Virus record (IMG/VR): IMGVR_UViG_3300037247_000455
Coordinates: 1-21,269 of that record
Direction: 5' to 3' (one strand)
Source of the DNA: a virus
Length of the DNA: 21,269 nt
The position numbers were made by a program, and so were the translations under genes. The notes below the pieces were generated by a model. It saw only the letters and a program-made list of their open reading frames with translations, was not told the DNA's origin and did not search any database. Shown here in pieces: positions 7,163-14,750 of the stretch. The stretch's first letter is position 1. Each line of letters opens with the position of its first letter.

Positions 7163-8263
7163 TTAATGTGACTTGTGCATTACGAAACCAACCTTTTTCA
7201 TGTTGGTACACAGGTTCTGGTGTGCACCATCAAGGAACACAGTAAAAGTAGTATGCTGTGTTCTGTCAGTCATCGGCTCAGATTCAATCATCCAGTAACC
7301 TTCATGGACGAACGGAGTAAAGTAACTATAGTCAATGCAATAGATAGGAGCAGTAGCAGTCCCAGAAGCAGGATCAACCACATTAACCAACTGACCAATA
7401 GGAACAACAGGCAGCCTATTAAGCATGACCAAACCACCATCATCCACAACCAAGCCACCCAAAACTTCTTTGCCCTTATGGTTATCATCCTTGGCATCAG
7501 CATAGTCCATCAGTTCAGCCACAACATCAAAGTCACTATATATACGCTTCTGTGCCCGACGCTCGGCCTGTGAAGGATCAGTAAGGATGATCGGAGCTTT
7601 GAATTTCGTCTGCATCATTGCAAGGCGGAATTTCTTAATAAAATCAGGGTTGATAGCCGTGTAAAGTGAAACCCAGTTCCGCCACTTTTCATTGGTTGCA
7701 GCGTCAATATTAGCACAAGTGGTGCCAGTGCTGCCGTCCTGGTAAGTGACAGTCTGGCCAACAAAGCCATCCGTAGAACTACCAGAAGTCATGTGCTTCA
7801 AGTAATAAGGCACACCATAAGGATACAGTGTGTCACTTGCATTGGTTGGGGTCAGCCAAGCGCGGCTTTCAATCAAGTCAGCCAGTGCCCATGAACCATC
7901 AACACGACGCTCCTTCATTATATCAACAATCCTTTTGGTGTTATTTAAGTTTCTCCGTATTTCCAAGTCGTCCCATCCATAGTAAGTGCCAATACGGACC
8001 CAAGGCACCTTAATCGTAGACATCAAATCTTCAACTGAAGGCTCATCAGTATCATAGTTGTAACGATACCGTGCATGTCCACTATTATCGAACATAATCT
8101 TGCGTTCGATCTCATTACCACCGTCAACAACCATCCTCTCATTTTGGTAAATTCTGGTGAACTCATAATCTTCGTTCGTCCAGTTTACTTCAAAATGATT
8201 ATCCGGCAGGTCGTTCAGGGTTAATGCAATAAAATCGCCCAACTCACTCATTTTTACAGACAT
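7163..8263 (-). CDS. Major capsid protein (HK97-fold type)
   Basis: The ORF encodes 366 residues. GAAAGAAG precedes the ATG at 8263, which is better than the second ATG four codons in. The gene follows a scaffold-like gene and precedes decoration/adaptor genes, the standard position for a major capsid protein. Within the protein, 'FTRIYQNERMVVDGG' (N-arm), 'WDDLEIRRNLNNTKRIVDIMKERRVDGSWALADLIE' in the helical spine region, 'NPDFIKKFRLAMMQTKFKAP' and the late 'PVVPIGQLVNVV' fit coat proteins of short-tailed phages that use a separate scaffold. 'YPYGVPYYLKHM' also resembles the NGLPYWL-type segment of such capsids. No prohead-protease-type delta domain is apparent. The assignment rests mainly on context and general pattern. 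Confidence 0.82.
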   Translation of the reverse strand: MSVKMSELGDFIALTLNDLPDNHFEVNWTNEDYEFTRIYQNERMVVDGGNEIERKIMFDNSGHARYRYNYDTDEPSVEDLMSTIKVPWVRIGTYYGWDDLEIRRNLNNTKRIVDIMKERRVDGSWALADLIESRAWLTPTNASDTLYPYGVPYYLKHMTSGSSTDGFVGQTVTYQDGSTGTTCANIDAATNEKWRNWVSLYTAINPDFIKKFRLAMMQTKFKAPIILTDPSQAERRAQKRIYSDFDVVAELMDYADAKDDNHKGKEVLGGLVVDDGGLVMLNRLPVVPIGQLVNVVDPASGTATAPIYCIDYSYFTPFVHEGYWMIESEPMTDRTQHTTFTVFLDGAHQNLCTNMKKVGFVMHKSH

Positions 8264-8298
8264 AGTTTCTTCTTTCCGAGAAGGCCCATGCTAACATA

Positions 8299-9462
8299 TT
8301 AACCATCAAGGGGTTTGCCCGCCCTTAAATTAGCAAGTCGCTTCTCTGTAACGCTTGCAAATTGTTTATCTGTCATTTTCTGCCCAGGTTTTAGTATAAC
8401 CGCAGGCGTAATTTTCGTACCTGAAGCACGCAATGTAACACCCTTTGCACGCTTCTTTGCTTTATCCATGATGTCTTTACGCACCATTTCAGTTTGTATA
8501 TCTGCTGTGAGTACAACATGTGCACTCCGTAAAGCTTCAGGGATGCTCATATTACCACCACGCAGCCGCACACCAGCATCAATGTCATGTGCCATATCAA
8601 TTAGTTTACCCCTGTTCAACTTTTGTTCAGCTGTAAGGTGTTCAACAGTTATAAGTGGAAAACCATTGGCATCTTTACCAGAGCCGTAAAACTTTTCATA
8701 CGCCACCAACGCAGGATCAGCAAACCATTGACCTAACTGCTGTACTAACGCGTAACCCTGTTCCTGCTTTGCAACCTTTGTTTCTTGCGTTCCCTGATTC
8801 TGTTGCGTTTGTGTCTGTACCTGTATCTGTTCTTGTCGCTGTGAAAGTTCAACTAAGGCATTATTAAGTTGTTCGACTACAACACCAGCAGCTTCGCCGT
8901 GTTCTTCCTTATACGCTTTAACATCAACAAAACCTTTTGGCTTTTCTGGTGATTGTACTGGAACAGCACGCGATTGTTCCAAAGCCTCTCTGTCGGCATC
9001 AAGTTGTTTCTTGACCCGGCCCTGTTCAGCAAATATTGTATTCACAGATACTTGATCTTGGTGCATTTTCTCAAGCACCTGCCGCGCAGCATCTTCGTCA
9101 AGTTTCCAAAGTGCAGCAGTCTTTTCCTTTTTCCATCCGTTGTGTTCAGCTGCTCTAAGCAACTTTTCAGGAATAACTAACTCTAAATCTCCGTCGTCAT
9201 TTCCTTCAGTATTAACAACGCCTTCATTGTCATCCGTGTCATCAGCCGCATCATCTTCCTTAATCACAGGGGTAGGTGTTGGGTCTTCATTAGACTCATC
9301 AGCTTCCTGGGGATCAGGTACAACGACAGGTTCTGGGTTTCCGCCCATTGCCTTCAGCCGTTCCGCTGTCTTAGCGAGTATTTCAGGACTATCATACTGT
9401 TCTGCATCGTCCTGTACCATTAGTTCGCCTGTAGCGGTTCCATCAATTTTCGGTGCTTTCAT
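8299..9462 (-). CDS. Capsid scaffolding protein
   Basis: The ORF encodes 387 residues. AGAGGA lies about 8 bases before the ATG at 9462. Its composition is typical of a scaffold: a very acidic N-terminal half (residues about 50-100, rich in D, E and N), a Q-rich helical middle (for example 'VVVEQLNNALVELSQRQEQIQVQ') that should form a coiled coil, and a basic C-terminus ('KKRAKG', 'KPGQKMTDKQFASV', 'RLANLRAGKP') that could bind the capsid protein inside the procapsid. It lies 35 bases upstream of the capsid gene. There is no protease motif, so scaffold release rather than self-cleavage is likely. Confidence 0.8.
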   Translation of the reverse strand: MKAPKIDGTATGELMVQDDAEQYDSPEILAKTAERLKAMGGNPEPVVVPDPQEADESNEDPTPTPVIKEDDAADDTDDNEGVVNTEGNDDGDLELVIPEKLLRAAEHNGWKKEKTAALWKLDEDAARQVLEKMHQDQVSVNTIFAEQGRVKKQLDADREALEQSRAVPVQSPEKPKGFVDVKAYKEEHGEAAGVVVEQLNNALVELSQRQEQIQVQTQTQQNQGTQETKVAKQEQGYALVQQLGQWFADPALVAYEKFYGSGKDANGFPLITVEHLTAEQKLNRGKLIDMAHDIDAGVRLRGGNMSIPEALRSAHVVLTADIQTEMVRKDIMDKAKKRAKGVTLRASGTKITPAVILKPGQKMTDKQFASVTEKRLANLRAGKPLDG

Positions 9463-9489
9463 AATTAGATTCCTCTATAAAGGGTAAGA

Positions 9490-9505
9490 GGCAGTGACTA
9501 CTGCC
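9490..9505 (-). other. Intergenic RNA hairpin upstream of the scaffold gene
   Basis: GGCAGT and ACTGCC are perfect 6-base arms around a 4-base loop, between the zinc-ribbon gene stop and the scaffold ribosome site. Confidence 0.4.
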
Positions 9506-9513
9506 AGTTGCTT

Positions 9514-10050
9514 TTAGGAACATTTGCTACCAGGATAAGAATAAATTTTATTCTTGCCCCGACTTGTTTTTTGTGCTTGTTTTCTAACCCCACATTTATC
9601 CATATATTCTTGGTGTGTCTTCTTATGTGTGAATACTGGCCGACACTGATCGTCAATTTCAATATTCGGAAACTCCCTTTTATGTTCTGCCACTTGATCT
9701 GGCGATATTGCCAATGAATCAGAGTGTATAGCCACTTTATAAGGCGTGCCCATGATTTGTAATGTGCCGCACGCCAAGTCACCGCCTGTTGCGAACTTGT
9801 CTTCAATCCTTACTTCTTCCATCAGTACCCTACATTTGGGGCACTTAAATTTTTCAATTTGAATAATTTTTTCATATTTATTGTTACATTCACCACACAT
9901 CACTTCTTTTGTACTCGGAATATAACACGACTCAAGTTTAACCACTCTGTTAAGTGCGTCAAGTACAGATACTGCATACCCACAATCACAAAAATAATGA
10001 TCTTCGTTTAAGTGTCCATATTCTGCACCTATATTGCCCATGATAAACAT
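9514..10050 (-). CDS. Zinc-ribbon protein (178 aa) between portal and scaffold
   Basis: The start was set at the ATG at 10050 because GGAGG lies 7 bases before it and it overlaps the previous stop (TGATG). A longer TTG-start reading overlaps the small gene upstream. The N-terminal half has cysteine pairs 'CDCG' (residues about 22-24), 'CGEC' and 'CPKC', enough for one or two zinc ribbons. The C-terminal half has 'EHKREFPNIEID', 'PVFTHKKTHQEYMDKCGV' and a basic K/R-rich tail. I recall the H-x-x-x-FP-x-(I/V)-E...PVF...H-x-x-Y-x-x-x-x-G pattern from uncharacterised phage proteins in this same position. The role is unknown; nucleic-acid or protein binding during assembly is possible. Confidence 0.72.
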   Translation of the reverse strand: MFIMGNIGAEYGHLNEDHYFCDCGYAVSVLDALNRVVKLESCYIPSTKEVMCGECNNKYEKIIQIEKFKCPKCRVLMEEVRIEDKFATGGDLACGTLQIMGTPYKVAIHSDSLAISPDQVAEHKREFPNIEIDDQCRPVFTHKKTHQEYMDKCGVRKQAQKTSRGKNKIYSYPGSKCS

Positions 10051-10196
10051 CAAAAACCCTCCAACAAATTCTTCTTCCCGCTCCAAGTTACCTTATAATG
10101 ACATTTACGGCAAGTTAAAACAGGCAGTCTCTTATCTTTAGACACATCAACTTCTTGACTTCCACACTTACAATTAGCCCATAATTTTTTAATCAT
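10050..10196 (-). CDS. 48-aa zinc-ribbon mini-protein
   Basis: The frame runs from the ATG at 10196, which overlaps the stop of the HNH gene (ATGA), to a TGA overlapping the next ATG (TGATG). The gene is therefore locked between its neighbours with no spare base. The 48 residues have two cysteine pairs, 'NCKCGSQEV' and 'TCRKCHYKV', spaced 22 apart, followed by 'TWSGKKNLLEGF'. This is a minimal zinc ribbon, with hydrophobic strands around each pair. The function is unknown. It is the second of three zinc-ribbon proteins encoded in a row. The tight coupling and intact cysteine pairs make it a likely real gene despite its size. Confidence 0.72.
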   Translation of the reverse strand: MIKKLWANCKCGSQEVDVSKDKRLPVLTCRKCHYKVTWSGKKNLLEGF

Positions 10197-10645
10197 AAGT
10201 CCCCCAACAATTCTTTCAATGAAAACTCATAATATTCATATGTCTGTTCAAACCATTCTCTCGAAAATTCAACAGGATCATTGCAGTGTGCTATCATATA
10301 CTGAATATCATCGTGTGTGTGTCCTTCATCAAGCATGAACATATAATACTTATGCCACATACCCTGAAGTTTCATATTACAACGATAGCACTGTGCGTGA
10401 ACCTGTTCTTCATCAAACAATATTGCATCAAATCTACCAGGAATGAAATGACCGGCTTGTAACTTGCCAATCGGGCGATGTTTGCCACACGTCACGCATT
10501 TGCCGTGCAGCGGGTTTCCAGTAGTTTTAATGCAATCTCTTGTGCGAATATATTTACTGAAAACCGGCCACAGCCAATTAATCCAATCAGTCTTTGTGTA
10601 CTGCTCCTTTGTCTTTATTTTCCCCGCTTTTGTTTTCTTTGGCAT
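10193..10645 (-). CDS. NinG-like HNH/zinc-finger recombination endonuclease
   Basis: The ORF encodes 150 residues. An N-terminal basic stretch leads into 'DWINWLWPVFSKYIRTRD', then 'CVTCGKHRPIGKLQAGHFIPGRFDAI', 'HAQCYRCNMKLQGMWHKYY' and a helical acidic end. The order (CxxCG, AGHF, HAQCxxCN) matches the NinG/Rap family of phage HNH-type proteins, which in lambda act on branched recombination intermediates. The expected zinc ligands are C50, C53, C86 and C89, and the catalytic-type histidine is H66. It sits in the late operon between portal and scaffold rather than among recombination genes. The start is inside the preceding gene, 59 bases upstream of that gene's stop, with only GAG near the ATG. 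Confidence 0.78.
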   Translation of the reverse strand: MPKKTKAGKIKTKEQYTKTDWINWLWPVFSKYIRTRDCIKTTGNPLHGKCVTCGKHRPIGKLQAGHFIPGRFDAILFDEEQVHAQCYRCNMKLQGMWHKYYMFMLDEGHTHDDIQYMIAHCNDPVEFSREWFEQTYEYYEFSLKELLGDL

Positions 10646-10820
10646 TTTCTCGATTCCTATATTCTTGCATAGCCTTCTCAGTTATATGAAACACCACTTC
10701 CTCATTACACCCAGTACAAAATGTGCGTTCCAACAAAATTCTGCCATACACGTCTATCAGTTGCTTTTCATATTCTTCATGCCTACAACTACACTCCCCA
10801 ATCACTATAATATGTCCCAT
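10587..10820 (-). CDS. 77-aa zinc-ribbon protein downstream of the portal
   Basis: The ORF encodes 77 residues from the ATG at 10820, just after the portal stop, with GAGGGG 8-9 bases upstream. The cysteine pairs 'CSC' (residues 10-12) and 'CTGC' (about 35-38) form a short ribbon. The last 25 residues are highly charged (K, E, N) and lie in the part shared out of frame with the HNH gene. The charged tail may be shaped by the overlap rather than by function. The role is unknown. Confidence 0.65.
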   Translation of the reverse strand: MGHIIVIGECSCRHEEYEKQLIDVYGRILLERTFCTGCNEEVVFHITEKAMQEYRNRENAKENKSGENKDKGAVHKD

Positions 10821-10821
10821 G

Positions 10822-12636
10822 CTAAAACCCCTCAGCCATTTCTGATTGTGCTTGATTGGCCCCTATTTGTGCCTGTTGATTAAAACCTTGCTGCTCATTC
10901 ATTACTGGCACTGCTGACGGATTACCATTGTTTTGTATTGCGCCTGCCACACTGCCTGTTGCCTTGCCTGCTTTACCAGGATCAAGTCCAGCGTGTTCTT
11001 CAACAAACTTCAACCGTTCCGTAAATGCAGGATCGTCAACTACTTTAATCATTATATCAGGAATACCCATTTCATCTGCGGCATTAATCAAAAGCTGCAT
11101 ACCGTCAAACCTTTGTCCAAGCTGTTGAAACAACATCTGAGCGTTAGCTATGCCAGGAATTATGTTTACCAGCATTTTTTCAAGTGCCTGCCGCCTATGT
11201 TCTGGCTCAACTGCCTGCATAGACCGCTTAACTATTTCAAAAGTCAAACTCAAAAAATTGCCGTTGACTTCTTTTGGTGTCAACACAACCTGTCGCGGTG
11301 CCTTACCTGTTTCGCGCACTATTGATGGCATATTCAAAAATGGGTCATAATGGAAAAACCATGCTTGATCGTTGCTGATTCCAGCCTGTACATCGTAAAT
11401 TAAACCGCGTGCATCCTCCTGCACTACTGATGCATTGCTTTGCAGCGTCCTAACAGCAGTAGCTGTCTTAGAACCACCACCAGTTTTCAGGCCACTCATC
11501 TGGTCTACACCACCTGAAAGGTAGTTGAACCAAAACTGTGTCTGCTGGACCATCTTTTCATTTTCAGGATTGCCGCCGCCATACGACACAACCTTTACAC
11601 CGTCTGGATCAGGTGTCCTGATGCTCTGACCATTATATGCGTCAGCTACTGCCTGTGCCACATCTTCCATGCCAGGTTTGTACAACAGCAAATCTTTTTG
11701 ACTATCAGCCTGATCCATCAGTTTAATATACATGGAGTTAGCCATCTTGTTTAGTGTACGCCACGCCGACACTGGTGCCACCGGGAACGGGTTATTAGGA
11801 ACAGGTGGCGTAAGTGAACCAAACCGATATGGACCGCGTGCCGGCCCATAATAATCCTGTACCTTTAAGAAGTCGTCAAAAGTAGCTTGCTTAGGATCGG
11901 GCACATAAACCACTGCATCGGCTTCAGGCAAATATACTTCACCTACTCGAACATAATCCTGCGCCTCTATCATTTCAAGTGTTAGTGCAGGGTCACGTGT
12001 TACTCGCGCGGCTTTTTGCTGGTCATTTATTCCGCCATCCCACGCTGAAGGTAATGACTTCACAAGTGCAGTATTCCAGCCCTCGACGTCAAGTAAATCC
12101 TGTCGCCTAACTGTAGTGAAATGTCCTGTTAATGTTGATTTATTCAATGCTGTACAATACGGGTCAAAAAAGAAATCATCTATGCTTATGAGGTCGGTAT
12201 AAAGCTGCCCCGGATCAATGTCTTGGTTATAGCCATCAGGTATTAGATTGCCATCAGCAAATATAGAAATCTTGAAAATCGCAAGGCCACATAAGATCAT
12301 ATCAACAACGCCTGCACGCATGATGCTCTTCATGCCGATTTTCTTGTGCAACTCATTCAGTGCAGCACTAAGCAAACTTGCATAATTGGACTGCTCTAAA
12401 ACCGGCGTAGTAACTCTATTTATGCCTGCATTCATAACTAAGTTTGGCACCCAAGTTCTCAACGCTACAAAAATCAAATTAATTGGGTATTCTCCGGCCA
12501 TGCCGCGCGGTTTAACATAATGATCCCCTACATATTCTCTAAGTGCTTGCATAGCTGCAATGCGATAATCCTTAACGCGCTCGTGTCCTTTGCGTACAAG
12601 CTCACTTACTTGATTTGCTCCGAGTTCAGTTGGCAT
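10822..12636 (-). CDS. Portal protein
   Basis: The start was moved to the ATG at 12636, where TAGGAG lies 5 bases upstream. It is 11 bases after the terminase stop. A longer GTG reading would overlap the terminase and has no site. The protein has 604 residues, typical for short-tailed phage portals. It has an N-terminal helical part, a central wing with 'DLISIDDFFFDPYC' and 'VRVGEVYLPEADAVVYVPD', then 'FPVAPVSAWRTLNKMANSMYIKLMDQADSQKDLLLYKPG', where a long stem helix is expected, then 'SGLKTGGGSKTATAVRTLQSNAS', common in portal proteins around the tunnel loop. A Q/N/G-rich C-terminus follows. Its place directly after the large terminase supports this. It ends with TAG. Confidence 0.85.
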   Translation of the reverse strand: MPTELGANQVSELVRKGHERVKDYRIAAMQALREYVGDHYVKPRGMAGEYPINLIFVALRTWVPNLVMNAGINRVTTPVLEQSNYASLLSAALNELHKKIGMKSIMRAGVVDMILCGLAIFKISIFADGNLIPDGYNQDIDPGQLYTDLISIDDFFFDPYCTALNKSTLTGHFTTVRRQDLLDVEGWNTALVKSLPSAWDGGINDQQKAARVTRDPALTLEMIEAQDYVRVGEVYLPEADAVVYVPDPKQATFDDFLKVQDYYGPARGPYRFGSLTPPVPNNPFPVAPVSAWRTLNKMANSMYIKLMDQADSQKDLLLYKPGMEDVAQAVADAYNGQSIRTPDPDGVKVVSYGGGNPENEKMVQQTQFWFNYLSGGVDQMSGLKTGGGSKTATAVRTLQSNASVVQEDARGLIYDVQAGISNDQAWFFHYDPFLNMPSIVRETGKAPRQVVLTPKEVNGNFLSLTFEIVKRSMQAVEPEHRRQALEKMLVNIIPGIANAQMLFQQLGQRFDGMQLLINAADEMGIPDIMIKVVDDPAFTERLKFVEEHAGLDPGKAGKATGSVAGAIQNNGNPSAVPVMNEQQGFNQQAQIGANQAQSEMAEGF

Positions 12637-12647
12637 TAGTGCTCCTA

Positions 12648-14474
12648 TTAACGACCGCGCCACCCGCGCTTGTCTCTCTTAGCTTTTCTTTTCTTACTTT
12701 TCCAAGCATCATACCTGCCACCCCACGAATTAAACGGAGTAGGTGGCTTTTTTAATCTTGGCTCTGACACGTCCTCGTCTTCAACAGTCAGCGCGTCAGC
12801 GATAACATGATCGCCGTGTAACTTCTTCTCTGATGCAGTTGCTTCAACAAGATCAGCCGGGCCGACACCGCCATCTTTATTATAAATGTATTGCTTTGCC
12901 TGATCCAACGCAAACTCAGAATGATTAGTTACCCGCCCAGTTTTTAATGCACGTTCGTATGCACGCAAGAGCAATTCCTTGCCCTCCCGTGTCATCTGAT
13001 AACCATACTTCTGCATTTCACCCTTTGCACCTTGAATTTTCTCAACAACGGCACCAAGAGTTTTGGTTATATAATAATGCGGGTATTGAAAAACCTGAAC
13101 CAGCAACCGGCCTAAATCCCACCCAGGCCCATTCTTTTCCCATTTTAAGTATGGGATTCGTTGGGGGTTTGCTCCTCCAACCCACAAAGCCAGTGCAACA
13201 ATAACTCTTGCGAACTCATGTGGAGGCGTGTTGCGACAAACCCACTTGGCAATAATTTCGCCAGTTTGCTTGCACTTGATTGAGACAACCGATTCAGATG
13301 CTCCCTGTCCTTGTGAAGTGTCAATTCCAAAAATATAAGTAAAACTCTGGTCAGGTCGCCCTTTGATAAGCTCGATCCACACTTGCAGTTTTCCATCTTT
13401 CACCTTCACAATATGATAACATTTCTGATCTTTTGCCTGAATCAATTTTGGGAGTTGATCATCAGCAATTCCATGTTTAAGTATTATGTTGTGTGTTGAA
13501 ATTGATGATCGGGCATAAAACGCAATGTGCTTATTAAGTTCACCCAACTCAAAGAACAAGTCACCAGCCTCAAGGTCAATGGCGTAATATTCCTGAGCCA
13601 CAGCTTTTTGCGTACACTCTTCAAGAACCTTCTCAATGAACGGAGAAGAAATCTTATATATTTTAGTGACTTCATCCTGAACAACGAACCGACCTGCACC
13701 CTTCAGCGGGTGATCCCAGAACATCATCGAGAACACGTCAATCTGTCCACTGTTCTTCCAGCGACTAAATTCAGTGCCCGGCCCAGCCACTGTAGAGTTC
13801 ACAAGTCTGCACGGCGACACGTCATAGGTTGCTGTGCGGATCGCGCTGCCATTGTCAACCTTGGCAAATTCATCTAAAAACAGGATCGCACATCGGTCAG
13901 CCGACATAGCATGTTTTGTGGTTGACTCGCCACCTATTGTAGAATTATTCAGTGTGTTGTAAATCCGCATTGATGTGCGGTTATCGCGTCCTTTGACCAG
14001 CACGCCAGGTGGGCGCATCCACTCTGGTAAGAATGTGTTCAGGTAATCATGTTTGTAAAACAAACTCTTGGCAATCGGACTGTCAACATAAATCTCAGAA
14101 CGTGACATTTCACGTATTTCAGTGTTGGGCCTAAACAACCACAACCAGTGCAAAAACGCTACACCAGCCCACGAAGCCCCCATGTCCCTTGACTTGTCTA
14201 CTAAACCTGACTTACCACTTAAAAAATGATCCTCAAACCAGTTAAACAAATCATCTTGAATCTTCCAAGTTATAAATGGCCAATGCGTGTGTTTAGACGG
14301 AACACGGCCAGATGCAACGGTCAAGTCAACTTCAAATTCGTGCTTAGTCCACGAAAAAGTATTAATCCAATACAGACAACTATCTGTGCACGCACGTATA
14401 AGATCAGCCTGCAACACTGGGTCGCGTTCAGCAGCCTTTAGAATCTTGTTGCGGTAGGCCAAGTTTGCTTCCAA
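12648..14474 (-). CDS. terL: Terminase large subunit (packaging ATPase/nuclease); true start probably upstream
   Basis: The listed 608 residues begin at a TTG. The ATPase domain has a Walker A variant 'KSRDMGASW' (residues 94-102) and Walker B 'CAILFLDEFAK' with D201-E202. The RNase H-like nuclease has 'FGIDTSQGQG' (D385), 'WEKNGPG' (E446) and 'HGDHVIADAL' (D555, D560). It cuts and pumps DNA into the procapsid with the portal encoded next. The frame stays open above the TTG, back to a TAG at 14592, and encodes family-like sequence ('TPFPVDREFWTCSKTGLVVP'). No ATG, GTG or TTG exists there. A strong AGGAGG is placed 8 bases before an in-frame ATA at 14577-14579, which would give 643 residues. 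The C-terminus is basic. Confidence 0.9.
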   Translation of the reverse strand: MEANLAYRNKILKAAERDPVLQADLIRACTDSCLYWINTFSWTKHEFEVDLTVASGRVPSKHTHWPFITWKIQDDLFNWFEDHFLSGKSGLVDKSRDMGASWAGVAFLHWLWLFRPNTEIREMSRSEIYVDSPIAKSLFYKHDYLNTFLPEWMRPPGVLVKGRDNRTSMRIYNTLNNSTIGGESTTKHAMSADRCAILFLDEFAKVDNGSAIRTATYDVSPCRLVNSTVAGPGTEFSRWKNSGQIDVFSMMFWDHPLKGAGRFVVQDEVTKIYKISSPFIEKVLEECTQKAVAQEYYAIDLEAGDLFFELGELNKHIAFYARSSISTHNIILKHGIADDQLPKLIQAKDQKCYHIVKVKDGKLQVWIELIKGRPDQSFTYIFGIDTSQGQGASESVVSIKCKQTGEIIAKWVCRNTPPHEFARVIVALALWVGGANPQRIPYLKWEKNGPGWDLGRLLVQVFQYPHYYITKTLGAVVEKIQGAKGEMQKYGYQMTREGKELLLRAYERALKTGRVTNHSEFALDQAKQYIYNKDGGVGPADLVEATASEKKLHGDHVIADALTVEDEDVSEPRLKKPPTPFNSWGGRYDAWKSKKRKAKRDKRGWRGR

Positions 14475-14587
14475 CCTTTTGGGAACTACTAATCCAGTTT
14501 TAGAACATGTCCAAAATTCTCGATCTACTGGAAATGGAGTAGCCAGTTTAGGTTTATCTACGAATCCTGATCCAAGTATAGTCCAGC

Positions 14588-14593
14588 CCTCCT
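14588..14593 (-). promoter_or_regulatory. Strong Shine-Dalgarno site ahead of a non-standard terminase start (ATA)
   Basis: AGGAGG on the minus strand overlaps the TAG stop of the small Cys-rich gene and is 8 bases from an in-frame ATA (14579-14577). No ATG, GTG or TTG in the terminase frame lies within reach. The only nearby TTG is out of frame and meets a stop after five codons. Confidence 0.55.
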
Positions 14594-14750
14594 ACTCTAT
14601 AAACGCACTCGGACAGATCATGTCCTTATCTTTTCTTTCTCTAAACAAATTCATGTCTCTACACTCACCGGCACATGCTCCACTATTGCTTGCACACTTA
14701 TAGTTCTGGTGGCCCACCTTTTTTCGCTTTCGTTTTCTTTGCTGTGTCAT
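14592..14750 (-). CDS. 52-aa Cys-rich mini-protein in frame with the terminase
   Basis: An ATG at 14750 with AAGGA 8 bases upstream opens a frame inside the last 53 bases of the previous gene. It ends at a TAG at 14592-14594. After a very basic start (QQRKRKRKK) it reads 'YKCASNSGACAGECRDMNLF' and 'MICPSAF', with four cysteines spaced like a small zinc site. It lies in the same frame as the terminase, separated from it by that single TAG. It could be a separate zinc mini-protein or, less likely, an N-terminal piece of the terminase made by stop read-through. The function is unknown. Confidence 0.5.
   Translation of the reverse strand: MTQQRKRKRKKVGHQNYKCASNSGACAGECRDMNLFRERKDKDMICPSAFIE

Noticed and set aside
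7175-7573. 132-residue plus-strand frame
   Set aside because: It is antisense to the major capsid gene, with no ribosome site and no recognisable content. It is a shadow frame.
9498-9806. 102-residue minus-strand frame overlapping the zinc-ribbon gene
   Set aside because: It is the wrong frame of the 9514-10050 gene, which has the cysteine pairs and the ribosome site.
8299-10050. A prohead protease between portal and capsid
   Set aside because: Neither protein there has a Ser-His or ClpP/U9-type motif. One is scaffold-like by composition, the other a zinc ribbon.
14592-14594. General TAG recoding in this phage, which would fuse the Cys-rich ORF to the terminase
   Set aside because: TAG appears to end the portal, the 71-aa and GroES-like genes and the 72-aa early gene, so genome-wide recoding is unlikely. 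Local read-through remains open.
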